Assembly (NCBI GenBank): GCA_037957365.1
Contig: JARHVA010004089.1
Span: 1,320,001-1,384,000, forward strand
DNA length: 64,000 bases
Origin: Torreya grandis
Taxonomy: Eukaryota > Streptophyta > Pinopsida > Cupressales > Taxaceae
Direction: 5' to 3'
The number at the start of each line of letters is the position of its first letter. Position 1 is the first letter of the stretch. This document shows, piece by piece, positions 34,135-46,560 of the stretch. Both the position numbers and the translations under genes were made by a program. The notes under the pieces were generated by a model, which made no database searches, had not been told where the DNA came from, and saw only the letters and a program-made list of their open reading frames with translations.

Positions 34135-36137
34135 CTATGGAGAGACTTTGTGCTGCCACAATGGTCTTTAGTGTGTTGTTTTTTGTATCTGTGTAAAGGA
34201 TCTTGGGATGACTTTTTTCCCCCATTGTCCTTCATATATTTCACTCTTTGGTAGTTGAGGTGGAGACTTTGTGTTACACTTCATCCTACTGTGTTACTAC
34301 ATCCAGTTACTTTTACTACCTAGGAAGGAATCTAGCTGTTGACTGAGTATTACTTATGAAAGAAGAGAAGTACCTCCAACAATCACCTTGGATTTCTCCT
34401 TTGATTTGGAACATCATCTTTGAAAAAAGAGAGATGGATGGTGTTGTCCTACCCCTGAGTGTTATTTTCAGCTTACATTTATAGTATATTCATATATCAT
34501 AGTTATAGGAAACCTCCCCTTGATGAGAGGAGAGATTTGTCCCCTTTTGATGTGGTCGACCTGCACATTTGGCCGATAAATCTCCTTATGCTGTGGTTGA
34601 AACACCTATTTTGCCCTCAATTAGCTGGTGACAAAATATTCACCCAACATATTATAATTTTTATTAGGTTGAAAATTACATATTATTTATGGTTAGATGT
34701 TGTAGACACCAAAATTTGGTATAAGACACTTATTTATAGTGTTTATTCCAAATTTATCTTATCTAGAAAACTTATATATTTTATCCTATTTCTAGGACTA
34801 CTCGACCCCATAATAGGTTTATACTAGGTCTATTGAGCATAAAAGAACTTCAACATTAATAAAAATGTATCAATTAACATATAAACTATTTTCTCACTTA
34901 TTACCCAAACTTATTTTGAAAAAGAGATGAAATAATCTCTTGGTCAAACCCATACAATGTACAAGTTCATCCTAAACAAACCTATACACCCTATGACTTT
35001 GTCCCTATTAATTTTGTGGCTTTGTTAGCCCATTGCCATGAATCTTTCAACTTCAATTTTATTTTTTTACATTACCATAGTTAGAAAGTGTACATAAGTT
35101 GTCCCAAGTTATCCTATATATACAAGGTCTAACCAAGCCATTTAGGATTTAAAAGAGGAAGAGGAATATAAAATTAAGCATAAGACATCTTCAAATATTA
35201 AGAGATAAGAATCACTCAAGTCAAGCTTCGTTGAATCTTATACACTTGTGAAATTGTCATTATATTTTGCTATCTATACATTTCCCTTGTGCCAAAGGCA
35301 TATTATATTGCGTGTAGCTACATCATAACTTAAAGGAAGAGGAGGTTCACAAACTCTCACTTGAGCTATTCCATCCACACACACACTTTGTATAGGCCTA
35401 ATTCTATATTTATGGGATACATAGTTTAAGATGTTTCCTTGGACATTGCTTAAATCCATAATTTTTTTTTTAGAGTGTAAATCTAGGTCAAGGAGAATAT
35501 CCTCCTATTTTGCACATTTTATCCAACATATTTGCAAAGTGAAAGTACATGAAAAATAGGAATGTGAAATGCATAGGTGACATAAAATCCAAATTTTAAA
35601 ACCCTAATAATATAAACCTAACTAAATTTAGACAATCGTATCTATATGGGTCTATCTCAATAGGATCAACAAATGATTGGGTCTCTCATAGTGAATGTGA
35701 ATGTCCTAGAGCATCACATAGTTTCTAAATGCCAAGGTTAGGTTACACATAGTCTGCATAGTCTATCTACAGTCTCAAATTTCTAAAACAAAAAACATGT
35801 GTGAGCATTCCTTACCCATTTTTCATTTCATTGATTACTCTAGTTTTATTTGTATCATTTGGGTTTGTTTCTCATCTTAGTCTATTAGGTAGATCTAAAT
35901 ATTTTTACTTTCATTCATGTACACTTAAATGTATTTAATTATAACTAGTTTATTCCTTATTTTATTTGAACCCATAATTGAGGTAAACATAAATGGTGAA
36001 CCTTGACTCTTTCACACATTCAACTTATGGTTTCTACAAGCCTTCATCATTAGGGTTTTGTCCATTTTAAATTTTAATCTCCTTAGGGGTGGTTATATTG
36101 ATGTTTATTTTTTTCTAATATTACATGCTCATATATT
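34135..36137. other. Non-coding DNA
   Basis: I see no gene, repeat array or LTR pair here. Open frames such as 34459-34824 are rich in Tyr, Ile and Leu and show no motif. Confidence 0.55.
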
Positions 36138-36850
36138 ATGCCTAGGAGGCTTAGGTCTTGTGTTCCTATTAGACACAATATTAGGTTGAGTGGTGACACT
36201 TGTGAATGTCAAAAATTACCTTTACATAATACTCATGTTTCAAAAATGACAAACCTTGAGGAAGAACCTTCTTTGGAGGTCTCCTCCAAAAATAATAATG
36301 ACTGTGACAATGGAAACCATGATGAACCTCCACCAAAATATAAGCATATGCCAATTTTTTGTGGCATAGACAAGGATAAATTCAAAGAATTCACTACAAA
36401 AAATACTAAGGAATTAGAGATTATGATCTATTTGATTACTGAAGCCCTAAATGAGTGAATCAGGAACAAAGATGTTATACCTGAACATATTATGGAGGAT
36501 GAAGCTAACTCTTCCACACTAAGTGGTAAGTATATTATTCCTTATGCAAAACCTTCACTTCTTACCAATAATCCAAAGACCAATGTGCTTCCATTGAATT
36601 CATACATTCAATCTCTTGGACTGGGGCACATCAATGCTAAATGCAAACCCTACACTTAATGTTACATCTAGTGATTCCATCATACAATAACAAATTAATA
36701 ACATGAAAGTAAAAAATCACAAATCTTGTAAACATTTACTAAACCTAGTAAGGAATCTTCATCTTTGGGCATATTGCATAATATTTTGGCTCTAGAGGTA
36801 CATGTTTATCCTTTACCTTTGTTAGTGTATTCAATTACTCATACACTATT
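36138..36850 (+). pseudogene. Possible gypsy gag N-terminal fragment
   Basis: An open frame of 106 codons starts MPRRLRSCVPIRHNIRLSGD and is followed after one stop by readable sequence up to about 36850. It contains PPPKYKHMPIFCGIDKDKF and later GKYIIPYAKPSLLTNNPK. It is polar and Pro/Asn-rich like the region before the capsid domain in some plant gypsy elements, and it precedes other gag remnants on the same strand. I do not recognise a defined domain, so the assignment is tentative. Confidence 0.35.
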
Positions 36851-39494
36851 GTATGATTTTAATATGCACTTGTAAAATTCATTGTAATAAAATTCATGGA
36901 TAATCACAAATTGGTACACAATTATCCATAAAATGTTATCAGAGAAGAGTATCAATCAAGTTATTGACTTGATTAACTTTCATTATTAACAATAAAGTCT
37001 TATCTCTAAGAATACTTGTTCTACAAGTTTTCTTTAAAGAAGATTTATTATTCAAGTTAAATACTCTTCAAACCCTATCCCTAACTTATTTTATTATCAA
37101 TATAAGATCATAGAGTGATAGTGGTTGAGGTAATCATTGTGGAAAAGAGTTGTTATTATTCTAGAAAATTTAGGCTAAAGCTTTTTAATTTAAAGAGATA
37201 GTGATGGTACATGTGGTAAATCTGCATATTATTTTATTTAAAGTTTTCATTGATTTATAGTATTGCATGTATTATGAGCATATTTCTTATGGTAGTTACA
37301 ATAAACTTGGAGTATATTAATCAATTTAATATGGTTTCAGAGCTATAAAATATCTACCTCTTACAGTGAAGTTTTATGGGGCATATAAATCTTTTGTGTC
37401 CATGTGCACTACATGTATCATTTATAGATACGTAATTTTATTTTTTCTACATTTTGAGTTTCAAGTTTAGATTTTAGTGGCCTAGTGTAAATTCCCAATC
37501 TTATGTTCTTTCATTTTCCTTGGGGGATATTAGTCAATTAAAATTTGGTGAATGTAGTGGGATACTAAAGATGTGGAAAAAATTGAAGTTCTATGTTTGA
37601 TCTGAAAAATTACTAGAAAGTAGTTCTTGGCCTCTACAACAAACTATATTTTTACGTCAAGTGCTGATTTAGCATATGTATAGTAGGTTTGGGTTGGCTT
37701 AGTAATCATGCAAAAAATAAAAATTCCCTATTTAACCTTAAAATTTTCTAGAAGGTATATCTTGGCCTCTACAATAATCTTTCCTTTTGTGTCATATACA
37801 TATTTAGTGTCTGTATGGTGTTTTCAACATCCTTAAAATGCATGTAAAAATAGAAAAATTCTAGGTCAGGTTAAATTTTTATAAGCATATATATTATATG
37901 TTTTAAAACACTTTTATGTTCTATTGATATTTATTAATCACTATCATTTTCAATATATTCCATGTTTTTTGGACATGTATTTTTTTCAGTAGAAATCCCT
38001 TAAGTTAGAATTGTGTTTTGATAGTTGTAAAAATCATAGAAAGCTATCATTATGGGCTAAGCAGTGGATGCTATCCATGAATTGAAGGGTTAATCCCTAA
38101 TTAAAAAGTAATTAGACAACATTGTATACACATTTTAGCATCACACACCTCATGATGTATAGGAAACACCTAGATTTTTTTTCTTTTTGCCAATAGGAAG
38201 CCTTTTGTCCATTTGATTATGTGGTGCAATGGAAAACATTTAACCCTAAAAATTTACTCTATATGTATCTTAAGGACATGACAGTGTGGTTATAGGAATG
38301 GTGTAAACCTTCGTAGTCATTGTCCTTTGAGCTATGTTCACTATTTACACCTACGATTAGTATATCAGAGTGCCTACATATCAAATACACATAACCTAAT
38401 AATTATAGAAAAATATTGGGTATACTTGGAAGTTTTGTACACTATTGTCATATCTTTTTTCAGATACAAAATTCTTGTTTAGTTATAACATCATTATTTT
38501 TTTAGTTTCAATTTAGAAACCTTACTTTCAAATTTAGTTTTAAAATAAAATAATGAAAAAGTAGTATAAAGGGCATGTTTGGGAAAAAACAAAAATCTGA
38601 AATAAATTTTGATCCCTTAGGAAAACTCTATTTTGTTCAATTGTTGTAAAAATGTTGTCATTTATAAATAGTGTCTTCCTACTGATATAAATAGTAGTGA
38701 ATAGAATAGAGAGTACATAGGGAGTAAATGATTAAAGCACAAAACTAAGATTTTCTAGCATTGTAAGCATTTAAAAAATTAATGAAGAGTTGATTTCATG
38801 GTATTTATATAATCCTAGTGTGATTTAATCATATTCTAAGGGAGATCAAATGCCCACTCAACCAAGGAAACAATATTTACATTTGGCATTTATATATTTA
38901 TTTCATATTGTTGTGTGCTTAAAGTTACCATTTATTATTTTATTCAAAGTTTTATGTTTTGTCTCACCTACATATCTATGTGTTAATGCGTATATTCTAA
39001 GTAAATCTACTTTCAAAGTATTTCATTTTTGAAACATTTTCCTTTAAAATCAAGTAGATTAACTATATGTTTGTTTTCATGTAATTTACATTTCTAAAAA
39101 TAGATTAGAAGTGTGTTTATTCAAAGTAGTTTTAGTTCCATCAATTGTGTTTCCATTCAAATAATTTTTAATCCAAAAAATATCACTTAAATTTACAATC
39201 AATAGAATAGTTTTCAATTCAAGCAAGTATATTAGATCCTTAGGAGTAACTGATCCATAACTCCCCCCAAACAAACAATCGCTAGTCACTATCTTGCATA
39301 CCTGACTGCTGATTGCCATTTGACACTGACATTTGTTTAATATGACATCAACTTGAATTAGTTGATTAAATTAAGAGGACACAATGACCCTCATCATTTT
39401 TTCACCATTTTTGGGTATTTTATAGGTGTTAGTAAGGTATAAAATCATATGCTAATAGTTAAATAAGAAGTACTTCCCGTAACTCAAGAAATTT
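36851..39494. other. Non-coding AT-rich DNA
   Basis: No gene is visible. It contains a 135-bp tandem duplication (37595-37860) and an isolated PBS-like word, TGGTTTCAGAGCT, at 37332-37344, without a provable LTR before it. Confidence 0.5.
37595..37860. repeat. 135-bp tandem duplication, degenerate
   Basis: ACTAGAAAGTAGTTCTTGGC at 37612 and TCTAGAAGGTATATCTTGGC at 37747 are both followed by CTCTACAA, then a TTT-rich stretch and (T/A)GTC, then an ATTTAG-TATG word. The two copies are 135 bp apart. Confidence 0.65.
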
Positions 39495-40700
39495 ATGAAT
39501 AGACCAAGAGATTCAAAGGGAAGATACATTCCTAAGAACCCTCAACAAAGCACAAACAATAGTAGGTCATAAGAATAAGGTGTACTAGAATACCTTATAG
39601 GAAAATAATTTTATACTATTGGGGAGGGACCATTGTTAGCCTCACCTAAACTTTGAGAACATTCTCAAGGGGTAGGTGCATCCTTTCAAACTAAGTAATT
39701 AAGGATAAATAATATTGTAAACCAAAGTTTTGAATCCCAATCAAGTATCCTTCCAACCAATTCTAATGATTCAACACCTCTTGGAAGAACTCTCTATGAC
39801 ATCTATTAGGAAAACATGTGAGACAATCTAAGAAATAATCCACTAAATATGGCTACATGAGGTAGAGCTCAACCACTAGGGATAACTTTTACCTATCTTA
39901 TTGTCCTTGATAAATATGAAAATTATGTAATGAAAAACATATCCACATCCATACTACCTAATTTTAGGTGATTGTCCATAAAAGATCCTAACCAATTTTT
40001 GTTTGAGTTTAAAGCCTTCTATCAAACCTATGATTACAAAAATGATAATCACAAGCTGAAATTATTCCCTTCTACACTCAAACATTCAAATATGAGATGT
40101 TTTATGGGTCTAAAATCAATTCTATTCACACAAGGGATTCTATGGAAAATGTATTCTATGATAAGGGACAAAAAAGAGGAATTATTTTGTATAAAACAAA
40201 AAGAAAATGAGAAAATGGAATATTCTTGACCATTTCCTCTTTACACAAAAGATGTGGATATGATTTAGAAGAATATTTATTTAAAATATATTTTTTAAAG
40301 GTATTGAATGATGAAACTAGAGAATACCTAAACCTAATGGGAAAAGGAGACATGAATAAACTAGGTATCAATGATGTTGCTAAAATATGTAGGAATTACT
40401 TAATAACAAGAACTGGTGTTAGGAAGCTGAAAATAGGAAAAATAAGCAATGATGTAAGACAACTCATGGAGGAATTATCAAATATTAATTCAATAATTTT
40501 GGTTCAATAAAATACCATACCAGATGGCTTACAAATAAAAATATAATGTTTATAATTAACCTCTAGCTATGTGTTGCCTAAATTGGAGGTTAAAACATAC
40601 ACTTTGAGCTTGCCCTCTTGATAAGACAATTATGTGTGGAATTTGTGATACAATTTTCCATGATGAAAAGAATTATGTACTCATTCTTATTCTTAAGAAT
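39495..40700 (+). pseudogene. Ty3/gypsy gag remnant with zinc-knuckle region
   Basis: ATG 39495 opens MNRPRDSKGRYIPKNPQQ, a plausible gag start. From 39972 the capsid-like domain reads PNQFLFEFKAFYQTYDY, KLKLFPSTLK and CFMGLKSI, typical of gypsy gag. It shifts frame near 40226 and continues with EYLNLMGKGDMNKLGI. At 40632-40679 a knuckle CGICDTIFHDEKNY has the last Cys changed to Tyr, preceded in the same frame by a damaged first knuckle (KHTL, stop, ACPL). The stop TGA there replaces a probable Arg codon (CGA). It is non-functional. Confidence 0.75.
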
Positions 40701-40899
40701 CAATTAAAACATATTACCCAACCAACATAAGAACTCAATTATATATAAAGATAAGAGAATAATTTTGTTTGTATGCTTTCTCATATGAGGTATGATTATA
40801 GGGAGTTAGGGCTCGAGACTCGTGACCCTTCATCATACCTTACTTCACATAAATAAATGGGAGATAAATATTTAATGATGTCAACTCCAAATATGTTCC

Positions 40900-41350
40900 A
40901 AAAACTGATAGAGGATGAATTGCTGAGATAAAAAGAATATTTGGAATAACGTCATCCATGTGATTGAGAAAGTATCATTGATCACTTTTTACTCCTTCTC
41001 AAGCAGCTAACTCCATCAACCTCTCATTATCATTAGCCGGTTGGAAACATTTCATATAAGGTAAAAATAAATTTAGACATTTCTATGTTTAAATGAAAAA
41101 TAGATGCAGAAGCACTAGATAACTAGTTTAATCTCATATATTCATACTACATAGTTAACCAATTCTCTAACCAAGAGAAAACCACATTTGCTCTTCTAAA
41201 AATTTATTTTTTAGTTAAGAAACGATGGGAAAATTATTGCACTTTACATAAATAATATCTTAGTTTAGACACATTTGTAGACACATGGAATGGTTTCGTA
41301 GAAGCACTCAAAGCAACCTACTATCCTATTTTAAATGATGATGACTATTA
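40900..41350 (+). pseudogene. Second gypsy gag, 5' half (interrupted by element D)
   Basis: The frame reads LDISMFK, stop, KIDAEALDN, stop, FNLIYSYY, then NQFSNQEKTTFALLKI, KKRWENYC and TWNGFVEALKATYYPILNDD (to about 41345). This is the capsid-domain pattern of gypsy gag (DAEALDNWL, then ALL, WWE and WEGFVEALK). The frame ends where element D begins. The missing second half is found at 53966-54290 beyond D, in the same orientation. Several stops fall at positions where Trp is usual. Confidence 0.72.
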
Positions 41351-41375
41351 CATCAATTTCTCTATATTGCACTCT

Positions 41376-43550
41376 TATACCCAAAATTTGAATTCATGAC
41401 ATTTAAAAAAAAATGGTTCCCACTTGAAGAGATCAGAAGTTTGACACTAGATATGTTGGGCCTCATGGGTGTACTATGTATTTTACATGTTTCACTTTAA
41501 GAAATTCATTTTGGAGAAATCAGATAAATCAAGTACTTTTGAATCTCACATGCATAACAAGTGCCAAACTCTATTTGGCATATCTTCCACATTTGGTCTT
41601 CATTTTGGTTTTTGTTTGATGCATTGGATAGATATTGTCAAGGGGATAATATTTGCATCAGAAATAGAAGGCCACAAGTTGATACATTTTTCACCCAAGA
41701 GATCCATAACTTCAGGAGCCAATAGGGATGAAGGGCCTTATTAGGTCCAAAATCTCCATTTTGGCATAACTTTCACATCTAATATCCATTTTGGTTCTCT
41801 CTTAATGTGTTGGATAAATATCATCAATGGGATCATCTTTGAATCAAACATAAATGGCCCAATATTCATAATTTTTTTGAAAAAATTAATTGGATATCCG
41901 AATCTCAAAGGGATTTTTAGACAACCCTCTCATCCTCCTCAGATGTGCAGATGTGCTAAGGCCTAGAGGAGAAATTTTATTTTCATTTTTTGGCCATAAT
42001 TTTTTCATACAGAATCTATGTCATATCTCATTTGAAGCATTAGAAACTATTGAAAATATATAACCAATTATGTAATTTTAAAAATCATATTATGAATATT
42101 TTTTCAAGAAAACAAATATGACTCCATTCTTTTAATTTTTTTGCATTTGATCTTTGTTTTAGTTCTCACTTGATGCATTGGATAGATATCATCAAGGGGA
42201 TCATCTTTGGTTCAAACATTAAGGGACAAATATTCATATATTTTTTGAAAAATTAAACCATGTACTAGAGCTCAAAAGGACCTATGGATGGCCCTCCTAT
42301 CCTCCCCGAAAGCATGAACGTGCCAAGGCCTAGAAGAGAAATTTTAGTTTCATTTTTTGGCCATGACTTTTGCATCCAAACTTTATTTCAAAACTTGTTT
42401 GAAGTGTTGTAAAGGTATTGAAAATATATATACAATGATGCAATTTTTTTGATACTATGATGAATATTTTTTAGAAAAATAAAAATTATTCTATTCTTGT
42501 AAAACTTTCACATCTAATCTCCATATTATTTCTCACTTAATGCATTAGATAGATATCATTAAGGGGATCATATTTGGTTTAAACATCAAGGGCCCAATAT
42601 TCATAGAATTTGTGCAAAATTAAAACACATATCTTATTGGATGGCCCTCTCATCCTCCCTAGATGTGTGGATGTGCCAAGGCCTATAAGAGAAATTTCAA
42701 TTTCATCTTTTGGCCATAAATTTTAAATTCAAACTCCATTTTGGCTCTCATTTGAAGCATTGGAAAGGTATTGAAAGTATATATCCATTGTTTCAATTTT
42801 TTTCATCTTATGATGAATGTTTTGGTGGGAAAATAAATATGAATGATTGTTATTTTAATAGTGCATCACGAGTGCACTAGGCATGGATTATCTTTTGACC
42901 ATATATTCCACATATATAATCCATTTTGGCTCTAGTTTGAAACATTATAAATGTTTTGAAACAAGAAATATAATGATGTAAAACATTATATATTAAAATA
43001 TCACTTGACATGTTCAATTATCAATTTTTGGTCAATGCATCCTTTGTAGGACCATGTTTCATATGTTAGGTTGTGGCACATACTATTTCCACTCTTTGAC
43101 CCAATGGACAAGGCTTGGTGGGCCCACATTGTGATTTTTTAAAACTAATATTGTAAACTTAATGAAAAATAGAATACGAAAGGTCACATGGAATATGAAG
43201 GGTCATCCCATTCCCATTTGTTATTAATACAAGAAATGCTATTGTAAAATGGATTTTTGATGTCTACAATTTATGAATATTAAAGAGGAAGAAGAAGGAA
43301 ATTTTGTGCTCATTATTTTGTCCATGAACCAAGGAAATAACATAATTTTTTGTCCCATTTTCCTTAATGGGTATGTGTTTTTATTATGTTAATGTATAAC
43401 TCATTTTTCCAAGCACCAATTGCATTTGATCTTGTAAAGTAACTTACTCTTCAAAATTTCTCTCTTGTTATGTTATTGAAGAAAATATGTATTTTCTCTT
43501 TGATGTGTGACTCTTCACCTTCATTCAAATCTGAGTTATTCTAGTGGTTT
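41376..43550. repeat. Element D left LTR, first part
   Basis: The first 2.17 kb of the left terminal repeat, ending where element C was inserted. It includes the 368-bp repeat block at about 41760-42850. Confidence 0.7.
41760..42850. repeat. 368-bp repeats inside element D left LTR
   Basis: GATA(G/A)ATATCATCAA-like words at 41812, 42179 and 42548 mark units 367-369 bp apart, with a partial unit at 41627. Each unit consists of two related halves of about 184 bp: one with CTCCATTTTGGTTCTCACTT and GCATTGGATAGATATCATCA, the other with TTTTGGCCATAACTTTTGCA and GCATTGGAAAGGTATTGAAA. This is a two-level repeat. Confidence 0.85.
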
Positions 43551-43931
43551 TGATAAGTTTGGTTCAGTTCTGCATAAATAAACATTGAAAGACCAGAGCT
43601 GAACACAGGGAATTTTTAACCACACTATTATTATTTTTCACTCTATGAATAATAAACATTCGAACATAATAAAAATATATAGGGAACTAATCCCTATTAT
43701 TAAGGATTCTAATATCCCACCAATATCTTACCTATAAAACCTCCAAATCTCTTATAATAGCTTGTAGGTATTATATTATTGTTACTAACAATATATATAA
43801 CAAACCAATTATCATAATATTATTATATAGCAATATTTTTATTAACAAACTAACTAATTATATTCACCCCTTGATAAATATCAAACTTTAAATACTCAAA
43901 TTTACATAATGTAAAAGTTAAATCCCTAACA
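43551..43931 (-). repeat. Element C LTR (3' LTR in element orientation)
   Basis: Starts TGATAAGTTTGGTTCAG and ends AAATCCCTAACA on +. It matches 45886-46265 closely, except for scattered substitutions. Confidence 0.9.
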
Positions 43932-45885
43932 GTCCCCCCATAGTTTTTACGTGGTGCCAAAACATTCACACTCTTATCTGTAGTGTGCTTACCCATTATA
44001 GCATGCCTTCTTTGTCTCATGACCTTGATACAAAGAGAGCCTCACTGCTCCCATGTTTTTAAAGGTTTACCACAAACCTTGACATGAACAAGAACACCAT
44101 CTACCTCTAAGAATAACATGAATAAAACTTTATGTCACCGTATACTCTTAGGTTTGCATACTACTGACGTAATTTTGATGCACATGACCACTATTATGTG
44201 AAGGAACACATATTGCATTTAATTTATGTGACTATAATGAATGTGTCACTAAGTTTCATCTCCATAAAGAAGTAAGGAAGTCATAGGATCTCTAGTAGTA
44301 GCTACTCTTCTAACTATTACCAAAACATTATTCATCTCTTATGGTTTTCTGGATCTCTACAACAACCCTATCAATATCTATGAACTGACTTATATTAGTG
44401 CTTTTGTCCTTTCATAATGTCATCACATCAGGGAATTAGGTTTGGAATTTTCAAAGAAATTATATATCTTGAATAGGTATATTCTTCTATTCTTAGTCGA
44501 AAAACACATAACATAAACTATAAAAACACACCACACAAAATGTCACCACATCATTGGTGTGGCCTTGCCATTGGTGACTGATGAGAGGTCATTGAAAGAC
44601 CTCCATCCTTTGTTTATCCTTCAACATCTAGTAAGTCACTACATATTCAACTAATGAATTCATGAAGCTCATTCTATTGTTTTTGATAATACAACCCCCC
44701 TTAAGATTGACTTATTTTAAATAAGGATGTTGGGGTCACTTGATATTACATCCATATATAAAATGAGATTTTTGACTATTTGAATGTAAAAATGACTCTT
44801 GATAAAATGACTCACAACTTTTAAATCTTGACTCATTTTTATTTTGACAATAAACCCATAAAATTGACACTTTGAATGTTTGACTTGACTCAAAAACGCC
44901 AATGAGTAAATACTTTTTATATTCACATCTGACTATTGACTTATAATAAATTATACAAGTTGATAATAAAAACTATGACTCAACGGATATTATAAAATAA
45001 TAAACACATAACTCTAAAATAACAAAACTATGACTATTTAAAAACCTAAATGTAAAATAAAGACTATCCACCTTATTAAAACAAAAAACTAAACAAATTG
45101 AACTCTTTAAAAAAAACTCACTTAATTATGAGCATGCATGAATTAGCTAGGATTTTGCTTCTATCTTGAAGTAATAGTAAAAGACACATGCAACAAAGAG
45201 CTCAATCATGGCAAAACCATATGAAACGTAGAAGAACGAAACACCATTAGAGCTTGTGGATAGGTGATAACTATTCCAACATGGTGAGGAACATACATGT
45301 AGTTGTATTTATATCCAGGGCCTACAAGGTGGTTTTGATGGTGCACTAGATCTGCCTACTATGTATAACATAAAAATGCATTAATCTATCAAAAAAGGAC
45401 CACTTCAAATGTAATAATCTATAGATGGAAGTGTAGATGTAGAGTCATGAATATATACATTTAGGGGCACGAGCCATAATAACAGTAATAAAAAATAATA
45501 AAAGATTATTCATTGCTGCTGTTGTATAACACACCTATAGACAATAAGTATGGAAAAATAATATTTTGTGAACCATATCTATAATTGAAAGAATAACATT
45601 GAAAAATTATGGGTGATGAATTGAGCACAGAGGAGAAATATGATGGATTTGATGTCCACATGTTTGGTAATGAAAATTGTAAGTAATAATATAGATCACA
45701 CACCTTTAATTCCCTAAAATAAATGATATAGTTAAATACGTTATTCACCTATTGCTATCAATGCCAAAAAAAATGCAATGTAGATTCTTCATTAATCTAA
45801 GGCAATTATACACTCTGTAACATTGCCCCATTCACATTCTTAATCCTCCATAACACGTGCAAGATCAAGTATCTCTGATACCAGA
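43932..45885 (-). other. Element C interior, non-coding
   Basis: No frame longer than 80 codons and no retrotransposon motif on either strand. It holds the PPT complement at its left end (a C6 run) and the PBS complement at its right end (45872-45883). Confidence 0.75.
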
Positions 45886-46265
45886 TAATAAGTTTGGTTC
45901 AGTTCTAAATAGATAGATATGGAAATACCAAAGCTAAACATAGGGAATTTTTAAACACACTATTATTATTTCTCACTATCTAAATAACAACATTAGAATG
46001 TAATACAAATATATAGGGCATTAATCCCTATTATTGGGGATTCTAATATCCCACCAATATATCACCTATAAAACCTCCAAATCTCCTATAATATCTTGTA
46101 GGTATTATATTGTTTTTACCAAAAATATATATAACAAACTAATTATCATAATATTTTTATATAAAAATATTCCAATTAACAAACTAACTAATTATATTTA
46201 CCTCTTGGTAAATATCAACCTATAAATACTCAAATTTACATAATGTAAAATTTAAATCCCTAATA
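45886..46265 (-). repeat. Element C LTR (5' LTR in element orientation)
   Basis: Starts TAATAAGTTTGGTTC (TG changed to TA) and ends CCCTAATA. The boundary with D is fixed by the GGTTC target copy. Confidence 0.9.
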
Positions 46266-46533
46266 GGTTCTTTGCATTCATTTCACCATAAATTTCTCAT
46301 CTCTCCCCTTCTATTCTTCTCACATTCCACCATTTCCCAATTTTGTTTTATTTTTGTAATTTTTGGTTAAAAGTACATAAAGCCCTCAAAATACCCATAT
46401 CTTACAAGGGAATTTCCCCTCTCAAAAGCATAAGAGAATCACCATCTCTACAGTGATATATCCAACTATTGGTGAGTTTGCATCACTTCTTGTTGGGTGA
46501 GTCACAAATCTCAAGTGACAAAAATTTTCACCA
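46266..46533. repeat. Element D left LTR, last part
   Basis: Continues the left terminal repeat after C, from TTCTTTGCATTCATTTCACC to about TTTTCACCA, aligned with 53697-53955. Confidence 0.7.
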
Positions 46534-46540
46534 TTAGTTT

Positions 46541-46560
46541 TTGGTGACTTTGTTGGGAAT
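46541..46560 (+). promoter_or_regulatory. Possible gypsy-type PBS of element D
   Basis: TTGGTGACTTTGTTGGGAAT lies just inside the left terminal repeat and resembles TGGCGACTC-nnn-TGGGGA primer sites of plant gypsy elements, with C-to-T and G-to-A changes. It gives the element a + orientation. Confidence 0.45.

Larger units (their letters stand above)
43551..46265 (-). mobile_element. Element C: short non-autonomous LTR retrotransposon
   Basis: Two LTRs of 381 and 380 bp (43551-43931 and 45886-46265) are in direct orientation. The PBS complement TCTCTGATACCA is at 45872-45883 and a G-tract complement (GTCCCCCCA) lies at 43932-43940. The target duplication is GGTTT (43546-43550) versus GGTTC (46266-46270). 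The uninterrupted D LTR at about 53683-53710 shows the empty site (GTTATTTTGGTATTTCTTTG), confirming both ends. The 1.95-kb interior has no recognisable gag or pol, so C depended on enzymes supplied by another element. Confidence 0.88.

Noticed and set aside
34459..34827. 122-codon + strand open frame
   Set aside because: Rich in Tyr, Ile and Leu with no conserved motif, no neighbours and no codon structure suggesting selection.
37332..37344. PBS-like TGGTTTCAGAGCT, which could mark a copia element
   Set aside because: No matching LTR pair, no downstream gag and no convincing LTR end before it; left as a possible relic.
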